A program made the position numbers and the translations under genes. Positions 12,398-24,206 of a DNA stretch of 64,000 nucleotides are shown one piece after another; within the stretch, counting starts at the first letter, position 1; the number at the start of each line of letters is the position of its first letter. The stretch is from Alnus glutinosa (lineage: Eukaryota; Streptophyta; Magnoliopsida; Fagales; Betulaceae). The stretch covers positions 29,260,001 to 29,324,000 of the forward strand of contig NC_084891.1 in the NCBI RefSeq assembly GCF_958979055.1, read 5' to 3'. The notes under the pieces were generated by a model. That model did no database searches. It was not told the DNA's origin and saw only the letters and a program-made list of their open reading frames with translations.

Positions 12398-14939
12398 AAA
12401 AACAAAAAGAATTTGCTCTGTTCCGAGCAAGGTCTTCATAGAAACTTTTGTTTCCTGCACAATCTTTTCAGCTAATAGAACAACAAGCCTTGAGGCTTTG
12501 CTTATAATTTCTTGAGACTATGTAGTAAGTTCCAAATAGCTCAACTATGCTTTAGTATGGGCACTTACATAAAGACTGATCGGACTCGCAAGTCGCAACA
12601 TTATAAATTCATGTTGAAAGCTAATAATCGATGCAATTCACAAAAAATACTAGTTACTACTCAACATTAAAGTTTCTTTTTAAAGAAATTAAGATGCATT
12701 TTATTATTTAAGGGCATTACAAAATCATACTATATAAAGCTCATTGTTGTTGAATAATCTTCTAGCGATCTTGATGGCGAAGACAAGTAAGGCTTGTGTG
12801 GTACTTGCAAGGATTTGAGACTCCTTTCCAACGTGTTCGGGTCAAAATTTTTAAAATATTCATAATTTTTGTTTAAGAAAAAAGAAAAGAAAAGAAAAAT
12901 TACAAAGGCTTAGGTGTTGGTAGGAATTTAACGGAATTTGCAAAAATATACATGCTGGAATCTTTGAAAAGTTCTATAATTTTTCTTTTTTTTTAAAAAA
13001 AAAACTACGGTATTTTTGAAATTTTGACAGGATTTAACAGAACTCTAACGGATGGTTAAAATCAAAAAAATAAATAAATAAATTGAGAAATGGATATTCT
13101 AAATGTTACTTTATAAAGTTTTGAAATTAAGATCGATTGCAAAAGTGATGAATGATGAAGGTTGTAAGAGAAATTTTCCAAAAAAAAAAAAAACCTTTCT
13201 TTAAAAGTCATCATTCTTAAACAACTTATTCATCACATCATAGCTTTTCTTAGGGATAAAGCTCTTTGTCCATTTTTAAACTAAAAAAAATAAAAATAAA
13301 AATCTCTATTTTGAAACTTACCCATAGATACATAACAAGTGTTTGGACTTAATTTATATGTATATGTTAAACATTTAGCTTCCACATAATAATATATAGT
13401 TTGAAAAGAAAGTGAGAAGTTATGGATGGAATTGGTAGAATGAAATTGTGTGGATGATGATGATGGGAATATTGAGTGTATATATATAGTAAATTAATAT
13501 GCAAGAAGCATATCTCAATATATGGCCCACCACTACCAGCAAGGGAAAGTATGTTCAGTCATGCAGGCTTTAGATTTACATTTTTGTTCTAACCACCTTA
13601 GTCATGCATGAAGAACAAATAATGAGCATTTCTATTCCAGCATCGACCAACTGTGAACTCTGAATGAACGACGGCAATCATGGTGGACCGCTCACTCCGG
13701 GGAAGAGTTCCGATAATTTATTGAAAAGATTCATATAGAAAAAATAAATAAATAAATAAGGACAACTCTTGGATGCATAGTTTAATTTTAGAGAAAAAAA
13801 AAAATAAAATGGGGTCGAATTTGTATTCTTATAGAAACATCAATTTAAAAGCAGACACTTCTAGGAATGAAAAATTATGTCTAATAAAGGTCAAAATTTG
13901 GCCTTACCTCGTTGTCATTTTGATATTTTGCAATGCTCAGAGGGTTTTGTGAACACTGGAAAGGCAACATAATGTCAGAGATTTGGTATTAAAGACTGAA
14001 AAAGAGCTTCAGGTAGAACATACATCCATGATTGCTGCTTGGACTCTTGGGTTTTGCAATAGTTTCTTCAGGAATCAGGTACGTGAAAGCCCAATTTGAT
14101 CTGCAAAATGTAAAATAGAAGCAGAATTAAAAGGTAAGTTAAAACAGAAAACTAAATATCCACCCAAAGAGGGTTTACCTTGATTACACAACAATGTAAT
14201 GGAAATGTAAAACAGAGAAATGTAAACATTATGAGGTACTTAGAAGTATTCAATAAATTTAAGTCGATCTCTAAAAGAATCTTGTAATAATACCGATCTT
14301 AACATAACAACGAATGGCGGGTCAAATACCATCTTCGATCAACTTTGGAAGACTTTGATCAGCCTCTTGCTAACTTCTTATCCAACATGCCCCAAAATCA
14401 AAAGGTACATTTACAGATATATATTCATCCTGTCGGAATGAGCCAATTAATGAGGACATTGATCGAAGGATAGAGATTTGTTCCAGTCGGATGGAATTGG
14501 TAGTAGTAATTTGAACAGTAAAGGTTCTCTTGCTCAAGAAGATTGAAATCGGTATTCGCTTAATTGGTAGGTAATATTGGTGGGACATAGTGCGGGAGGT
14601 CTGAGCCTGACGGACGCAACAGTGCAATACACAGGTTCCCTCGCTTTATTTTTCATCGAGTCTCGAATCCCAAATGAGAGAGAATTTTTTTTATTTAAAT
14701 AATAATAAAAATTTATTAATGTGATATAAAAAAAAAATTAAATTAAATTATTTTAAGTTGATGTTCATTTTTTTATTCGTGACAACAACTGACTGTAAAT
14801 CATCTCCCTTAAAAGTAGTGATAAATTGAGTAACAAAATAAAAGAGAATTGAAAAATCCCAAATAATATGCCGTCAATGCATAGTTATGAGTGTTGGCTT
14901 TTGGTGATGACAAGTGAGCACTTGGTAAAAACTCTTGCT
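10685..14939. other. Gene-free AT-rich stretch
   Basis: No convincing coding sequence. Short open frames on both strands have no family resemblance and no neighbouring splice logic. It holds a poly-A run (about 12368-12392), several small A/T runs, and a decayed MULE-type MITE (about 12840-13178). The 14,000-14,700 part shows no recognisable element. Confidence 0.6.
12840..13178. mobile_element. Degraded relative of the TSR1-intron MITE
   Basis: Shares with the element at 48170-48521 the stretches GACAGRATTTAACAGAA, CTAACGGA(T/G)GGTT and AAAAGTGATGAA, and ends in GAAATTTTCC like that element's terminus. Its left end and target duplication are not clear. Confidence 0.5.
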
Positions 14940-15566
14940 CAAGGGAGGAGTGTAGTTGGCGCAATTCTTTTTGGCCACCAGATTGAGCTGCTTTGGTTTT
15001 CTCAAATATGAAAGAGTCATCCTCTCTCCTGGGATAAGCCTCAAAATTCTGAAGGAAGATAACCACAAATTTCAAACCTTTGCTGCTGTGACTTGTAATC
15101 TTATTTGGTCTTATCGAAATAGAGCCTACCATGCATGATGGCCTATCCTTTGATGCCTTACAAATGTCCAGAAATATTGATCAGGATTCTCATGAACATA
15201 TTCTAGCTTGGAAACAGCTTTCCCAATTCCCAGGCTCCGGTTGATGAAAAATGGACTCCTCCACCATCTTGGTTCAAAATCAACTTTGACACAACCATTC
15301 GATAAACCTACTCGGCACAAGCTGCAATGTGTCGTAATCATTACTGGCATATTATCAAAATGAACTCTCATATCAATAACGGGTGTCTACCCAAATATGG
15401 GAGAAGCCTTAGCAGTGAAATTGGCTGTCACTAGCCTCTTCTCTCAACATCAAATAATTCATTCTGGAATGAGACCTAAATTGTCATCTTAGCTCTACAA
15501 CTGTCCCAAATTGCGCAAGATTAGCGAATCTCCTAAATTATCCATTATACCATTGACTCTATCCCA
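14940..15566 (+). mobile_element. Decayed LINE-type RNase H (RVT_3) fragment
   Basis: Plus-strand frames with small shifts give a plant L1-type linker and RNase H remnant: NLIWSYRNRAYH, LAWKQLSQ, then PPPSWFKINFDTTIR, CRNHYWHIIK and GRSLSSEIG. PPPxWxKINFD is the usual start of that RNase H domain. Several stops and shifts are present. The fragment stops at 15566, where CACTA #2 begins, so the CACTA inserted into an already present relic. Confidence 0.6.
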
Positions 15567-18244
15567 CACTACAAAAATAGTGGCATTTGGCCTCTTATAG
15601 TTTGCCACGTGTACGGACACTGTACACGTGGCAAACTGTCCGCCACGCGTGAGGCTCGTGCTGGATCTGAAAGTAGCCAATTGGATTTGTTTTAAAAAAA
15701 AAAATTTAATTGTATTTTCCATTTAATTTAATTTTTTTATTTAATTTTTTAATTGTATTTTTAATTTAATTTAAAAATACAATTAAATAATGAAATAAAA
15801 AATACAATTAAATAAAAAATACAATTTGAATTTTTTTTAAAAATTTGTTTTTCAATTTAGTTTTATTATTGTTTTTTTAAATTTGTTTAGGTTAATTAAA
15901 TTTTTTTTTAAAAAAAAAAAATTTCTTATTTCCGACCACAAATAACACAATATTTATTTTACCAAAAAATATCACAAAATCAAATTACACAAACAAATAA
16001 TTGATAACGTATTTGTTAACTACGCAAATCTTTACAAACAAAAAAAAATTACAAAAAATAAAAATATTCGTTAATAACAAAAAATAATTACACAAAATAT
16101 CTACAAATCCAAACGGCGTCCCTACGGAGCACGAGGTACCGTCCCAGGCGTGTTCTCGCCAACCGGCGATTGCTGCGCAAGGGATGGTGTAGCGGGCGAA
16201 GGGGTAGCGACAGGAGAGTGCTGGCTCAGCCGTCGTCTAACAGGCGACAATGTACCAACCGTTGTCGAATTACCTGCAAGTAATAAAAACAATTAAAGTA
16301 TATAATATTACTTGCAAAATTAAATGGGTAATGAAAACAAATCAAAATTAATTTTGTCGTATACACAATATAAATCATACCTGCAGATGCACTACTAACA
16401 GACGAGATACTACGTAAGTGTGCAGGTGAAGACTGAGCACCAAGACATGCTTGTGATACTCCCATGGAAGCCATGAAGGCCTCGAACTGTCGCATGCGCA
16501 GCTCCATGGCGTCGAACTGTCGCATGCGCTGCTCCAACGCGTCATTCCTCTCCTGCTCAGCCCGTAGCTCCGCTTGTATTTCTTCCATCTTCCGGGCGTG
16601 TTCAGCCCAATCCCAAGATGTGCCCGCAGATGGTCCCCCCTGTGAGCGAGGCCTGTATGAGAAACATGTCCCCCGAACAGGAGTAACGTTCGGCCCAACC
16701 TTCCGAACCCTCCCCACGTACTCAGGCCTCCCAACCGCCTGTTCGTACACGTCGTTCGGTGCCCAAAGCACCGTGTCTGCTGAGACGCCCTGCGTGGCGG
16801 CTGGATCACTGGATAAACTCTGCGTCATCTTCTCCTGTACGTCGTCAACATGAAATACTCATATATTGAATAATTTCATATCACACACATAATTTAAAAA
16901 TATTAATAAAATAGATCGGTAGCATACGCATAGGACGCATGTACGTTCATTCAAGTAAGTGCCATCCTTCCTTGTGTGGGTCTTCACGAACGACGCGGCG
17001 CGAGTGGGGGCGTGCCAGATGTATATGTCTGTCGTTATCCAGTTGAAATATATAACAAACAAAGAGCGAGAAAATAGTGTAAAGAAAAAGAAAAACAAAT
17101 AGCAACAAATATGAAAAACATAAACATATATTTGTTCATACCTCCATTAAATCTGGCATAACTTTTGGATCCCGTACAATGGGGAAGGTCATTTTGCTCT
17201 CGCAACCTCTTCATCCGTTCAGAGGTCACCTACGCATTCAACATGAAGATAAAAATGTAAGCAATGACACACTTCAAGTAGTAATAAAATTAAATGAACT
17301 GTTATTAAAAAACCACAACACATATTTTTTTGTCATACAATTAAAGACCTACATACCCTTTTCTGCTCAGTGCACCAATCGCTCAGCAGGAACTCTACAT
17401 CTTCTACGTCATACCTCGCAAAAACACTGTCCGGCACTCTCGCACGTATAATCTCGGGGGTGTCACTGTCTCGAATTTCTAGCTTGGTTTTGAACTTCGA
17501 CTTCCACGAGCGGTGCTTACGGCCAATAACATTCCACGCTTCCTGTTGTGCCTTGCGTTTATCTATTGATGCAGGTAGAAAGAACTCCTCCTGCACATTC
17601 ATTTTAAGCATTAGGTGTTATTAACTTCAAGAAAAACTTAATCTTAAGTTTAATTCAAATAAATAAAAAAATTAGATTCAGAAACATACCATCAGCGCGT
17701 CCCACATAGCCTGCTTAATCTGCTTATCTACCCTCGCTCATTCGTCCCGCATATGTATGTAGGACCCGCTCCTGATAAGCATGCCCTCAGCCAGCCTAAA
17801 ACAATTGCAGGCTCGTCCTACAGGTTGTAGAGCAGCATTGTACTGCAACACAACCTTCTTCCCCCTCGGGAGCACCCAATTTCTCTCTGGGTCCCTAATC
17901 ACCTCATAATATATGCTTCTGTCTGGGTTGTACCCTAATGAAAAAAAACATACAACATTTAATTGGTTAACATTAAGTAACATAATTATATCAACGAATT
18001 GTAAATTCAATTTATTTTTATTTCAAACTTAATATTTATTTTTGGTAACATAATATGAGTTTTAAGGATGTCTAAATATGTACTTATCCATCAACCGAAT
18101 CTGGTCAATCTGTATGTGCTGGGTCGCTGGGTCGCCTGCGACCTCCTCGCCAACCCCTCCCGCTAGTGGAGGCTGTTGATCATCATCTGAAAGCATATCC
18201 TGGGGGCTATCGGGGGCCAACTGATCGGTACCCAACATCGCAAT
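15567..18244 (-). mobile_element. CACTA transposon #2, truncated 3' part
   Basis: Starts at 15567 with CACTACAAAAATAG, the family terminus, followed by GCCACGTGTAC/GTACACGTGGC subterminal repeats and then a minus-strand Transposase_24 gene. It is homologous to CACTA #1 in reverse orientation and belongs to the same family. Homology ends at about 18244, next to Copia sequence, so the TNP2 gene and the other terminus are lost. The 3 bases before the end are CCA; the matching duplication is not available. Confidence 0.88.
16122..18244 (-). pseudogene. CACTA second gene (Transposase_24), decayed copy
   Basis: Exon-for-exon relative of 1470-4362. Recognisable blocks are [55 protein letters not shown], the [17 protein letters not shown] coiled coil, and a Pro/Ser tail ending at 16122. 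Damage seen: the splice donor after GLMD/LMG reads ATAAGTAC where copy #1 has GTAAGTAC (about 18088), and the RDE block near 17740 has an in-frame TGA. The N-terminal proline-rich half is missing because the element is truncated at 18244. Not expected to be functional. Confidence 0.82.
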
Positions 18245-18246
18245 GC

Positions 18247-20460
18247 GTGAGCATGTTTTTCCTTTTGCTTCTAATCTTTTGAATCCTACAGCTGATGGTT
18301 GTTTTGTTATTCCTAATTCCATTCCTGATGTTAATTTGCCTAATTTTGTTCTTGCTTCTATTCCTGATCCTGTTTCCATTCCCCAAACCTTCCACTAATC
18401 TTCGAAGATCTTCTAGACTTCGGAACCCTCCTTCTTATTTGCAGGATTTTCACTGTCAGCTGGCTAACTCTTCTCCCCACTTTCATTCTCTCTCTTCTGT
18501 CGATTCTGCTGTCTCCTCAGGTACACCATATCCTATCTCTTCCTACCTTTCTTATAATAAACTCTCAAAAGCTCACAATTTTTTTAGCTTGTCTATTTCT
18601 TCTGTTTTTGAGCCTCAATTCTTTCATCAAGCCGTCAAATATCCCCATTGACGAGAGGCTATGCAGGCTGAAATCTCTGCTCTTGAGGAAAATCAAACTT
18701 GGACCTTGGTTGATCTTCCTCCCAATAAGACCCCCATCGGTTGCAAATGGGTTTACAAGGTCAAATTCAACTCCAATGGGCAGATCGAAAGGTATAAGGC
18801 TCGCTTGGTGGCTAAGGGATACTCCCAAAGTGAAGGTATTGACTACCTTGAAACATTTTCTCCCGTGGCCAAGCTCATTACTGTCAGATTATTGTTAGCT
18901 CTTGCTGCTGCAAAAGGCTGGCATCTACACCAACTTGACGTCAACAATGCCTTTCTCCATGGCACATTGAATGAGGAGGTTTACATGAAATTACCACCCG
19001 GTTTTTCATTTCAGGGGGAGTCCAAAGTTTGTAAACTTTCCAAATCTTTGAATGGTTTAAAACAGGCATCCCGCCAATTGTTTTCTCGGTTTTCTTCTAC
19101 CTTGATCACTCATGGATTTGCTCAGTCCAAGGCTGACTACTCTCTCTTCACCAGACTTCAAGGCAGTTCTTTTGTTGCTCTCCTTGTCTATGTTGATGAC
19201 ATTGTCATCGCCAGTAATGATATGGATGTTATCTCTTCTCTCACTGCCTTCCTCAACTCTCAGTTTCGTCTCAAAGACTTAGGGGCGGTCAAATATTTTC
19301 TTGGATTGGAGCTTGCTCGTACTGCTAAGGGCATTTCTGTCAGCCAACGCAAATATTGTCTTGACATCATTCAAGACTGTGGTCTTCTTGCTGCTAAGCC
19401 CGCTGCTTTTCCTATGGAATATCATTTGAAACTCTCTCGAAATGATGGTGCTCTTCTCCCTGATCCTACCTCATACCGCAGATTGATAGGCAGGTTAATC
19501 TACTTAACCCTCACTCGACCTGATATTTCCTTCTCTGTTCAAATTCTCAGTCAGTTCATGCATAGTCCTCGACAACCACACATGGATGCTGCTTTTCGCC
19601 TTCTTCGATACCTTAAGGGCTCTCCAGGTCAAGGAATTTTTTATCCTACTTCTTCAGATCTTAAACTTAAAGCCTTCTGTGATAGTGATTGGGCTGCTTG
19701 CCCGGATTCTCGACGCTCTATTACTGGATTTTGTGTTTTTCTTGGTGATGCTCTTATTTCCTAGAAATCCAAGAAACAACACACTGTTTCTCGTTCTTCT
19801 GCTGAAGCCGAATATCAATCTATGGCTACTTGTTCTTGCGAGCTTACTTGGTTATTTTATCTCCTTTGTGATTTACACATTCTTCATTCTCAACCAGCTT
19901 TATTATTCTGTGACAGTAAAGCTGCCCTTCATATCACAGCTAATCCTGTTTTTCACGAGAGGACTAAGCATATTGATATCGATTGTCACCTCGTTCGTGA
20001 TAAAATACAAGAAGGTTTACTTCATACTATGCATATTACCACTCAGCATCAGATTGCAGATATCTTTACTAAGGCTCTTGGCAGAATTCCTTTTGAACAT
20101 TTGCTTTCCAAGATGAATATACTAAACATATATTCCTCTTGAGAGGGAGTATTACGATTATACCCTTCACCACGTAAGCTTGACAGATGGATTAATTGTA
20201 TAAAAGAAAAGCCTCGTGGACTCATGGATTGGAGACGCCATCATCCAGAAGATGCTAGAAGATGCTCTTTGCTAGAATTCTGTAGAAGCTTCTTTTTGTT
20301 GGAGTTTGTTAGCTGATTTGTATAGATTCTTTTTCTGTTATCGCCCATTTCTATTCTCTACGGTTGTATTCATTTCTTTTTCCTGTACAACATTCTTTCT
20401 ATATATTTGTACTCAGATCAATGAAATATACAAGAATCATTTTCACTCAATATTTTCACA
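18247..20460 (+). mobile_element. Ty1/Copia LTR retrotransposon, partial and broken fossil
   Basis: Plant Copia-type element on the plus strand, holding only the second half of the polyprotein region and the 3' LTR. Reverse transcriptase is recognisable around 18660-19400 ([28 protein letters not shown]) and RNase H at about 19670-20110 ([26 protein letters not shown]). A purine-rich tract and a 3' LTR of roughly 310 bp (about 20150-20460, ending TTTTCACA) follow. The 5' LTR, gag, protease and integrase are absent. It is broken, with a few lesions besides the loss of the 5' half. Its 3' LTR sits in BAHD copy C. Well-preserved RT motifs suggest a moderate age. Confidence 0.9.
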
Positions 20461-20837
20461 CTCTCCGCGAAGAAATCAGTAGAATAAAGCAGTGTTAGGT
20501 TGGTTGAGGCATTCAACAAGATGACAGTTTACACGGGCCTCTACATAGTAAACCCCCTCATCATTACAATCGATGGAGAGAGTGTCTTTGACTTTTCCAG
20601 CAAATGGGTAAAAGCGAGTTAAGGTTTCTGACAGGGATTGCTTTAGCAGTTGTGATCTTTGAGAGACGATATCAGCAACAGAATGGCCCGTGCTTTGATT
20701 CATGGGATAGAAGAGGATTATGGGAACATAGATGTAGGAAAGAACTGGTCCAAGAAGGAGAGCTTGTGGGTTTTCAGGTGAGGGGGTGTTGGAGAAGAGG
20801 GTTTGATGTATTCTTTGGAAATAGTTTCCACATCCAT
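20461..20837 (-). pseudogene. BAHD acyltransferase pseudogene C, N-terminal quarter
   Basis: Starts at ATG 20837 (MDVETISKEYIKP) and matches the intact genes to about residue 126 (FYxFLRGE). It ends sharply at 20461 against the Copia 3' LTR. Relative to E, one base is lost near 20725 (after LDQFFPT), which shifts the frame; the remainder reads MNQSTGHSVAD through NQPNTALFY. No HxxxD or DFGWG motif remains. Its 5' flank (20838-22058) is shared with a second copy at 32876-33274. Confidence 0.92.
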
Positions 20838-21070
20838 TTCAGCCTTTCTACACGGAGATTTAGGAAGCTCACTCTGGCATAAAAGAGCAAGTTTTTCTCA
20901 AGCGGCGCAAGTAACATCAAGATTCACAGAAAAGAGTTTGAGGATTATTCAGTGATCCACAAGCATATATAACCTCCAAAATCATATGTTGGTGGCATAT
21001 ATTGTCTAATAGAAGTTACTCCAATTGTAATTGCGATGTAAAACGCCATCAGACCCATCTGGACTGATAG

Positions 21071-21889
21071 TGTAACGACCTAGGGAAAAGCGCTAGCCAC
21101 ATCTGCGCTACCACCCCAAAAGGACTAGTCAATTTGAAGCTTTCCCTAGAATCACTTATAAAGCCCAGTTTCATCAAGTAACTAGGCAATGTGGGACTTA
21201 GCATCCATGAGTATCTTTATAAACTACTCACTCTGTGAACTATTCATCTCTTCCCAATATGGGACCAGGGTGTTACAAACTCCCCTCCTTAAACCCCTGA
21301 CGTCCCCGTCAGGGTCATGTCATGCGGTGCTCCAGTACCACATGACCTGGCGTTACTAGGTGGCTTTGATACCATTTATAACGACCCAGGGAAAAGCGCT
21401 AGCCACATCTGCGCTACCACCCCAAAAGGACTAGTCAATTTGAAGCTTTTCCAAGAATCTATTATAAAGCCCAGTTTCATCTAGTAACTAGGCAATGTGG
21501 GACTTAACACCCATGAGTATCTTTATAAACTACTCACTCTGTGAACTATTCATCTCTTCCCAATATGGGACCGGGGTGTTACAAACTCCCCCTCTTAAAC
21601 TTCTGACGTCCTCGTCAGAACCATGTCATGCAGTGCTCTAGTACCACATGACCTGGTGTTACAACCTGGCTCTGATACCATTTGTAACGACCCAGGAAAA
21701 AGCGCTAGCTACATCTGCGCTACCACCCCAAAAGGACTAGTCAATTTGAAGCTTTCCCTAGAATCACTTATAAAGCCCAGTTTCACCTAGTAACTAGGCA
21801 ATGTGGGACTTAACACCCATGAGTATCTTTATAAACTACTCACTCTGTGAACTATTCATCTCTTCCCAATATGGGACCGGGGTGTTACA
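21071..21889 (-). mobile_element. TRIM (miniature LTR element), tandem three-LTR form
   Basis: Three 207-bp direct repeats (21071-21277, 21377-21583, 21683-21889) separated by two internal segments of about 100 bp. On the minus strand each LTR starts TGTAAC and each internal segment opens with TGGTATCAGAGC, a primer site matching initiator-Met tRNA. Each ends with a purine-rich AAGAGGGGGAGTT-like tract. There is no coding capacity, as usual for TRIMs. The block is flanked by a 5-bp duplication GATAG (21066-21070, 21890-21894). The paralogous segment at about 33090 has a single GATAG, i.e. the empty site. The LTRs differ at only a few positions, so it is fairly young. Confidence 0.88.
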
Positions 21890-22058
21890 GATAGCAAGGG
21901 AAATTTAAAATAATCTAATGTTAAAGATTTTTTATTTTTTAAATAGAACCATTTATTTGTACTTCATTTTCATTTTACTCTTTAAGTTTAAATTCATCTC
22001 TTTTTTTTTTTTTTCTTTTTTTTTTTAAATTATAGGAAAAAAAAAATGCAAAACCAGT

Positions 22059-22918
22059 ATTTTTTTTTTTTTTTTTTTTTTTAGGGGAAATTGTATCTTT
22101 CCATTAAAGCTGTTCAGCACATACAATATCCAATACAACTGAGGGACAAACATCAACCCACACATGTTGACTATACTGGGAGACATCTAGCTTAGCCAAA
22201 CAGTGAGCAGCCTTACTCCCATCGCATCCCACATGAGTAATCCTCCAGCATGGAAATAAACCTAACAACAACCAAGTCTCCATTACTATATTCCCATAAA
22301 AGCCGCAGAATTGCTCTGAGCTCCCCAAAGCCAGAACAACTTCCCTAGAATCACCCTCAAGCTCAATCGAGGAGAAACCCATTTCTCTAGCAAATTCAAC
22401 AACCCTCCTAGCACCAATTGCTTCTGCCATAGAAGGATTCTGGATATAAGGTAACACTGTGCACATCGCCGCCTTCACTAGGCCCATAGAATTCCTAGCT
22501 ATAATACCCACCCCCATGATTTTCTTCTTGACGTCCAACGATGCATCCCAATTAATTTTGATGGTGCCTGCAGCTGGTTTACTCCACCGAGAAAAAACAA
22601 GAGAGCTTCGATTCACCGGTACCGCAGCTTCCACAAGAGATCTTCGATAATCACCCAACAAATCTTTGGCACATTTCAACAAACAGGAGGGAGATTGAAC
22701 TGGACCCCCGAACACCACCTTATTTCTCCTCAGCCATATCTTATGGGATAGGATCGCAAATAGTTTCAACTCCCCCATATCCAACCTTTCCCAGAGATAA
22801 CAGAATATACTAAAAAAGTCCTCCTTCACCACCAAGCTTTTATTGATAGGACCCCCACAATTGCTCCAAACGGCTTGAGCAGCATCACACCACCACAACG
22901 CATGACCAGTAGTCTCAA
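22059..22918 (-). mobile_element. L1 LINE 3' end (RNase H part), truncated duplicate
   Basis: Minus-strand frame 22898-22104 encodes the end of plant L1 ORF2: a remnant of the zinc-binding domain (MWWCDAAQAVWSNC), a linker, then RNase H with INWDASLD, AEAIGARR and ELEGDSREVV, ending AEQL. The poly-A tail appears as T22 at about 22059-22082. The adjoining CAAAACCAGT (22049-22058) is the same target site as the full-length copy at 33275, so this is a duplicated piece of the same insertion rather than an independent one. It is cut at about 22918 by MULE sequence. Confidence 0.88.
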
Positions 22919-24206
22919 CTTCACTTCAATTCCTCCTTGTAGTTGACCTGTAGTTTGAGGGCTGCCTGATGGTTGACTTGTAGATAGTTGACCTGTAGTT
23001 TGAGGGTTGCCTGATGGTTGACTTGTAGATGGTTGACCAAAAGTGTTTCTAGGGTCACTATTTCTAGGGGTAGATACTGTTTCCGAGGTTCCTACATGGG
23101 ACATAGAAAACACATAACATTCAATTATAAATCAATTTATGGTTATGTCGTATAGTTAAAAAAAAATTATATTATAACTTACAGTGGTTGGCTTCGGCTT
23201 CGGTGCTCCACTCGAGATACCTCCTCGCTCTTCTCGGATGATGTTCACCTTCACCATCCTCTTCGTTGCTCATACTGTCAAATGTCTCACTATTTGGGGA
23301 CATGTCATCTGTGTCATTTATTGCATCACATCCCTCCTTTGATGTAGATGGTTTATCCCATGACTGATACCATTTGCTAGTTTCTTCCCTTGCCTGCCGT
23401 AAAACATTTTTTTCACTTTCAGTGAAAATGTCTTCTTCTTCTTCATCAGTGACTTCAAAGTCACTCAACTCAAGGTCCTCATCATCATCCTCATCTTGAG
23501 GCTGCTGTTGTGCTGGCTGCCGAACTGACTGCCTCTGAGGTTCCCGGGTAGATTTTCAAATAGACTTCAGGGCAGGCTGCTGTGCTGGCTGCCGGATTGA
23601 CTGCCTTCGCGGTTCCCGGGTAGACTTTCGGACAGACTTTAGGGCAGGCTGTTGTGCTGGCTGCCGGACTGATTGCCTCCGCGGTTCCCGGGTAGACTTC
23701 CAAACAAACTTCAGGGCAGGCTGCTGTGCTGGCTGCACAGCAGGCTGCTTCGCTGGCTGCATAGTAGGCCGCTCCGTTGACTGTGAACTGTGTTTTGGCA
23801 CATCTTCCTCAGAATATTGAATCTCCACCTCTGAAGGAGTCTGAGAGAGAAGCAACATTGGGGACACCACTTCAATCGGGACCGGTTCAACCTCTTCATG
23901 GTCCACAAACACATGCAACCTCTTCTTGTGACCATTTATGATCCCAGTTATCATATTTTCATAATCTTTGTTTGAATTCAGACCGTGTAAATCTTTGTTG
24001 CTTTGATTGTCGTACTTGTAGTACATTGCCGGTATGTCATTGTATCGGTACCCCAAGTAACCTTCTAGTACATTTGTAATGTCCCAACTAGCAAACTTGT
24101 CTGCATTCAGTTGTTGAATTTCCATAATGTCCCCTCCTATATACTCCATCATGTGTCCGGACAGAGACCCATGATGGTAAATGATTAGATCAAACATTAT
24201 ATCCAT
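22919..24206 (-). pseudogene. MULE transposase N-terminus with PB1-like domain
   Basis: ATG at 24206 opens MDIMFDLIIYHHGS. The first about 105 residues match the PB1-like domain found at the start of plant MULE transposases (YIGGDIMEI, ADKFASWD, IPAMYYKY). A Gln/Pro/Arg-rich repeat region and an acidic stretch (VTDEEEEDIFTESE) follow. One in-frame TGA lies at 23556-23558, in the repeat unit where sister units have CGA. A GT-AG intron fits 23092-23182, after which a TSQPSGNPQTTGQ repeat runs to 22919. The zinc-finger and transposase core are missing, so it cannot act alone. Confidence 0.72.
23509..23736 (-). repeat. 72-bp coding minisatellite
   Basis: About 3.2 tandem copies with starts near 23509, 23581, 23653 and 23725. 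Each unit encodes 24 residues of the form QPAQQPALKSxRKSTREPRRQS. The unit is a multiple of three, so frame is kept. Confidence 0.9.

Larger units (their letters stand above)
20791..22920. repeat. Segmental duplication, copy 1
   Basis: The BAHD N-terminus, its 5' flank and the 3' end of an L1 are repeated in the same orientation at 32829-34136. The only large difference is the TRIM at 21071-21889, present here and absent there. Homology stops near 22920, where MULE sequence begins. Confidence 0.85.

Noticed and set aside
19586-20116. 176-codon hydrophobic open frame
   Set aside because: Out-of-frame shadow of the Copia RNase H region.
21071-21889. Cassandra-type TRIM with 5S rRNA-like LTR
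   Set aside because: No 5S promoter-like sequence is seen in the 207-bp LTRs.
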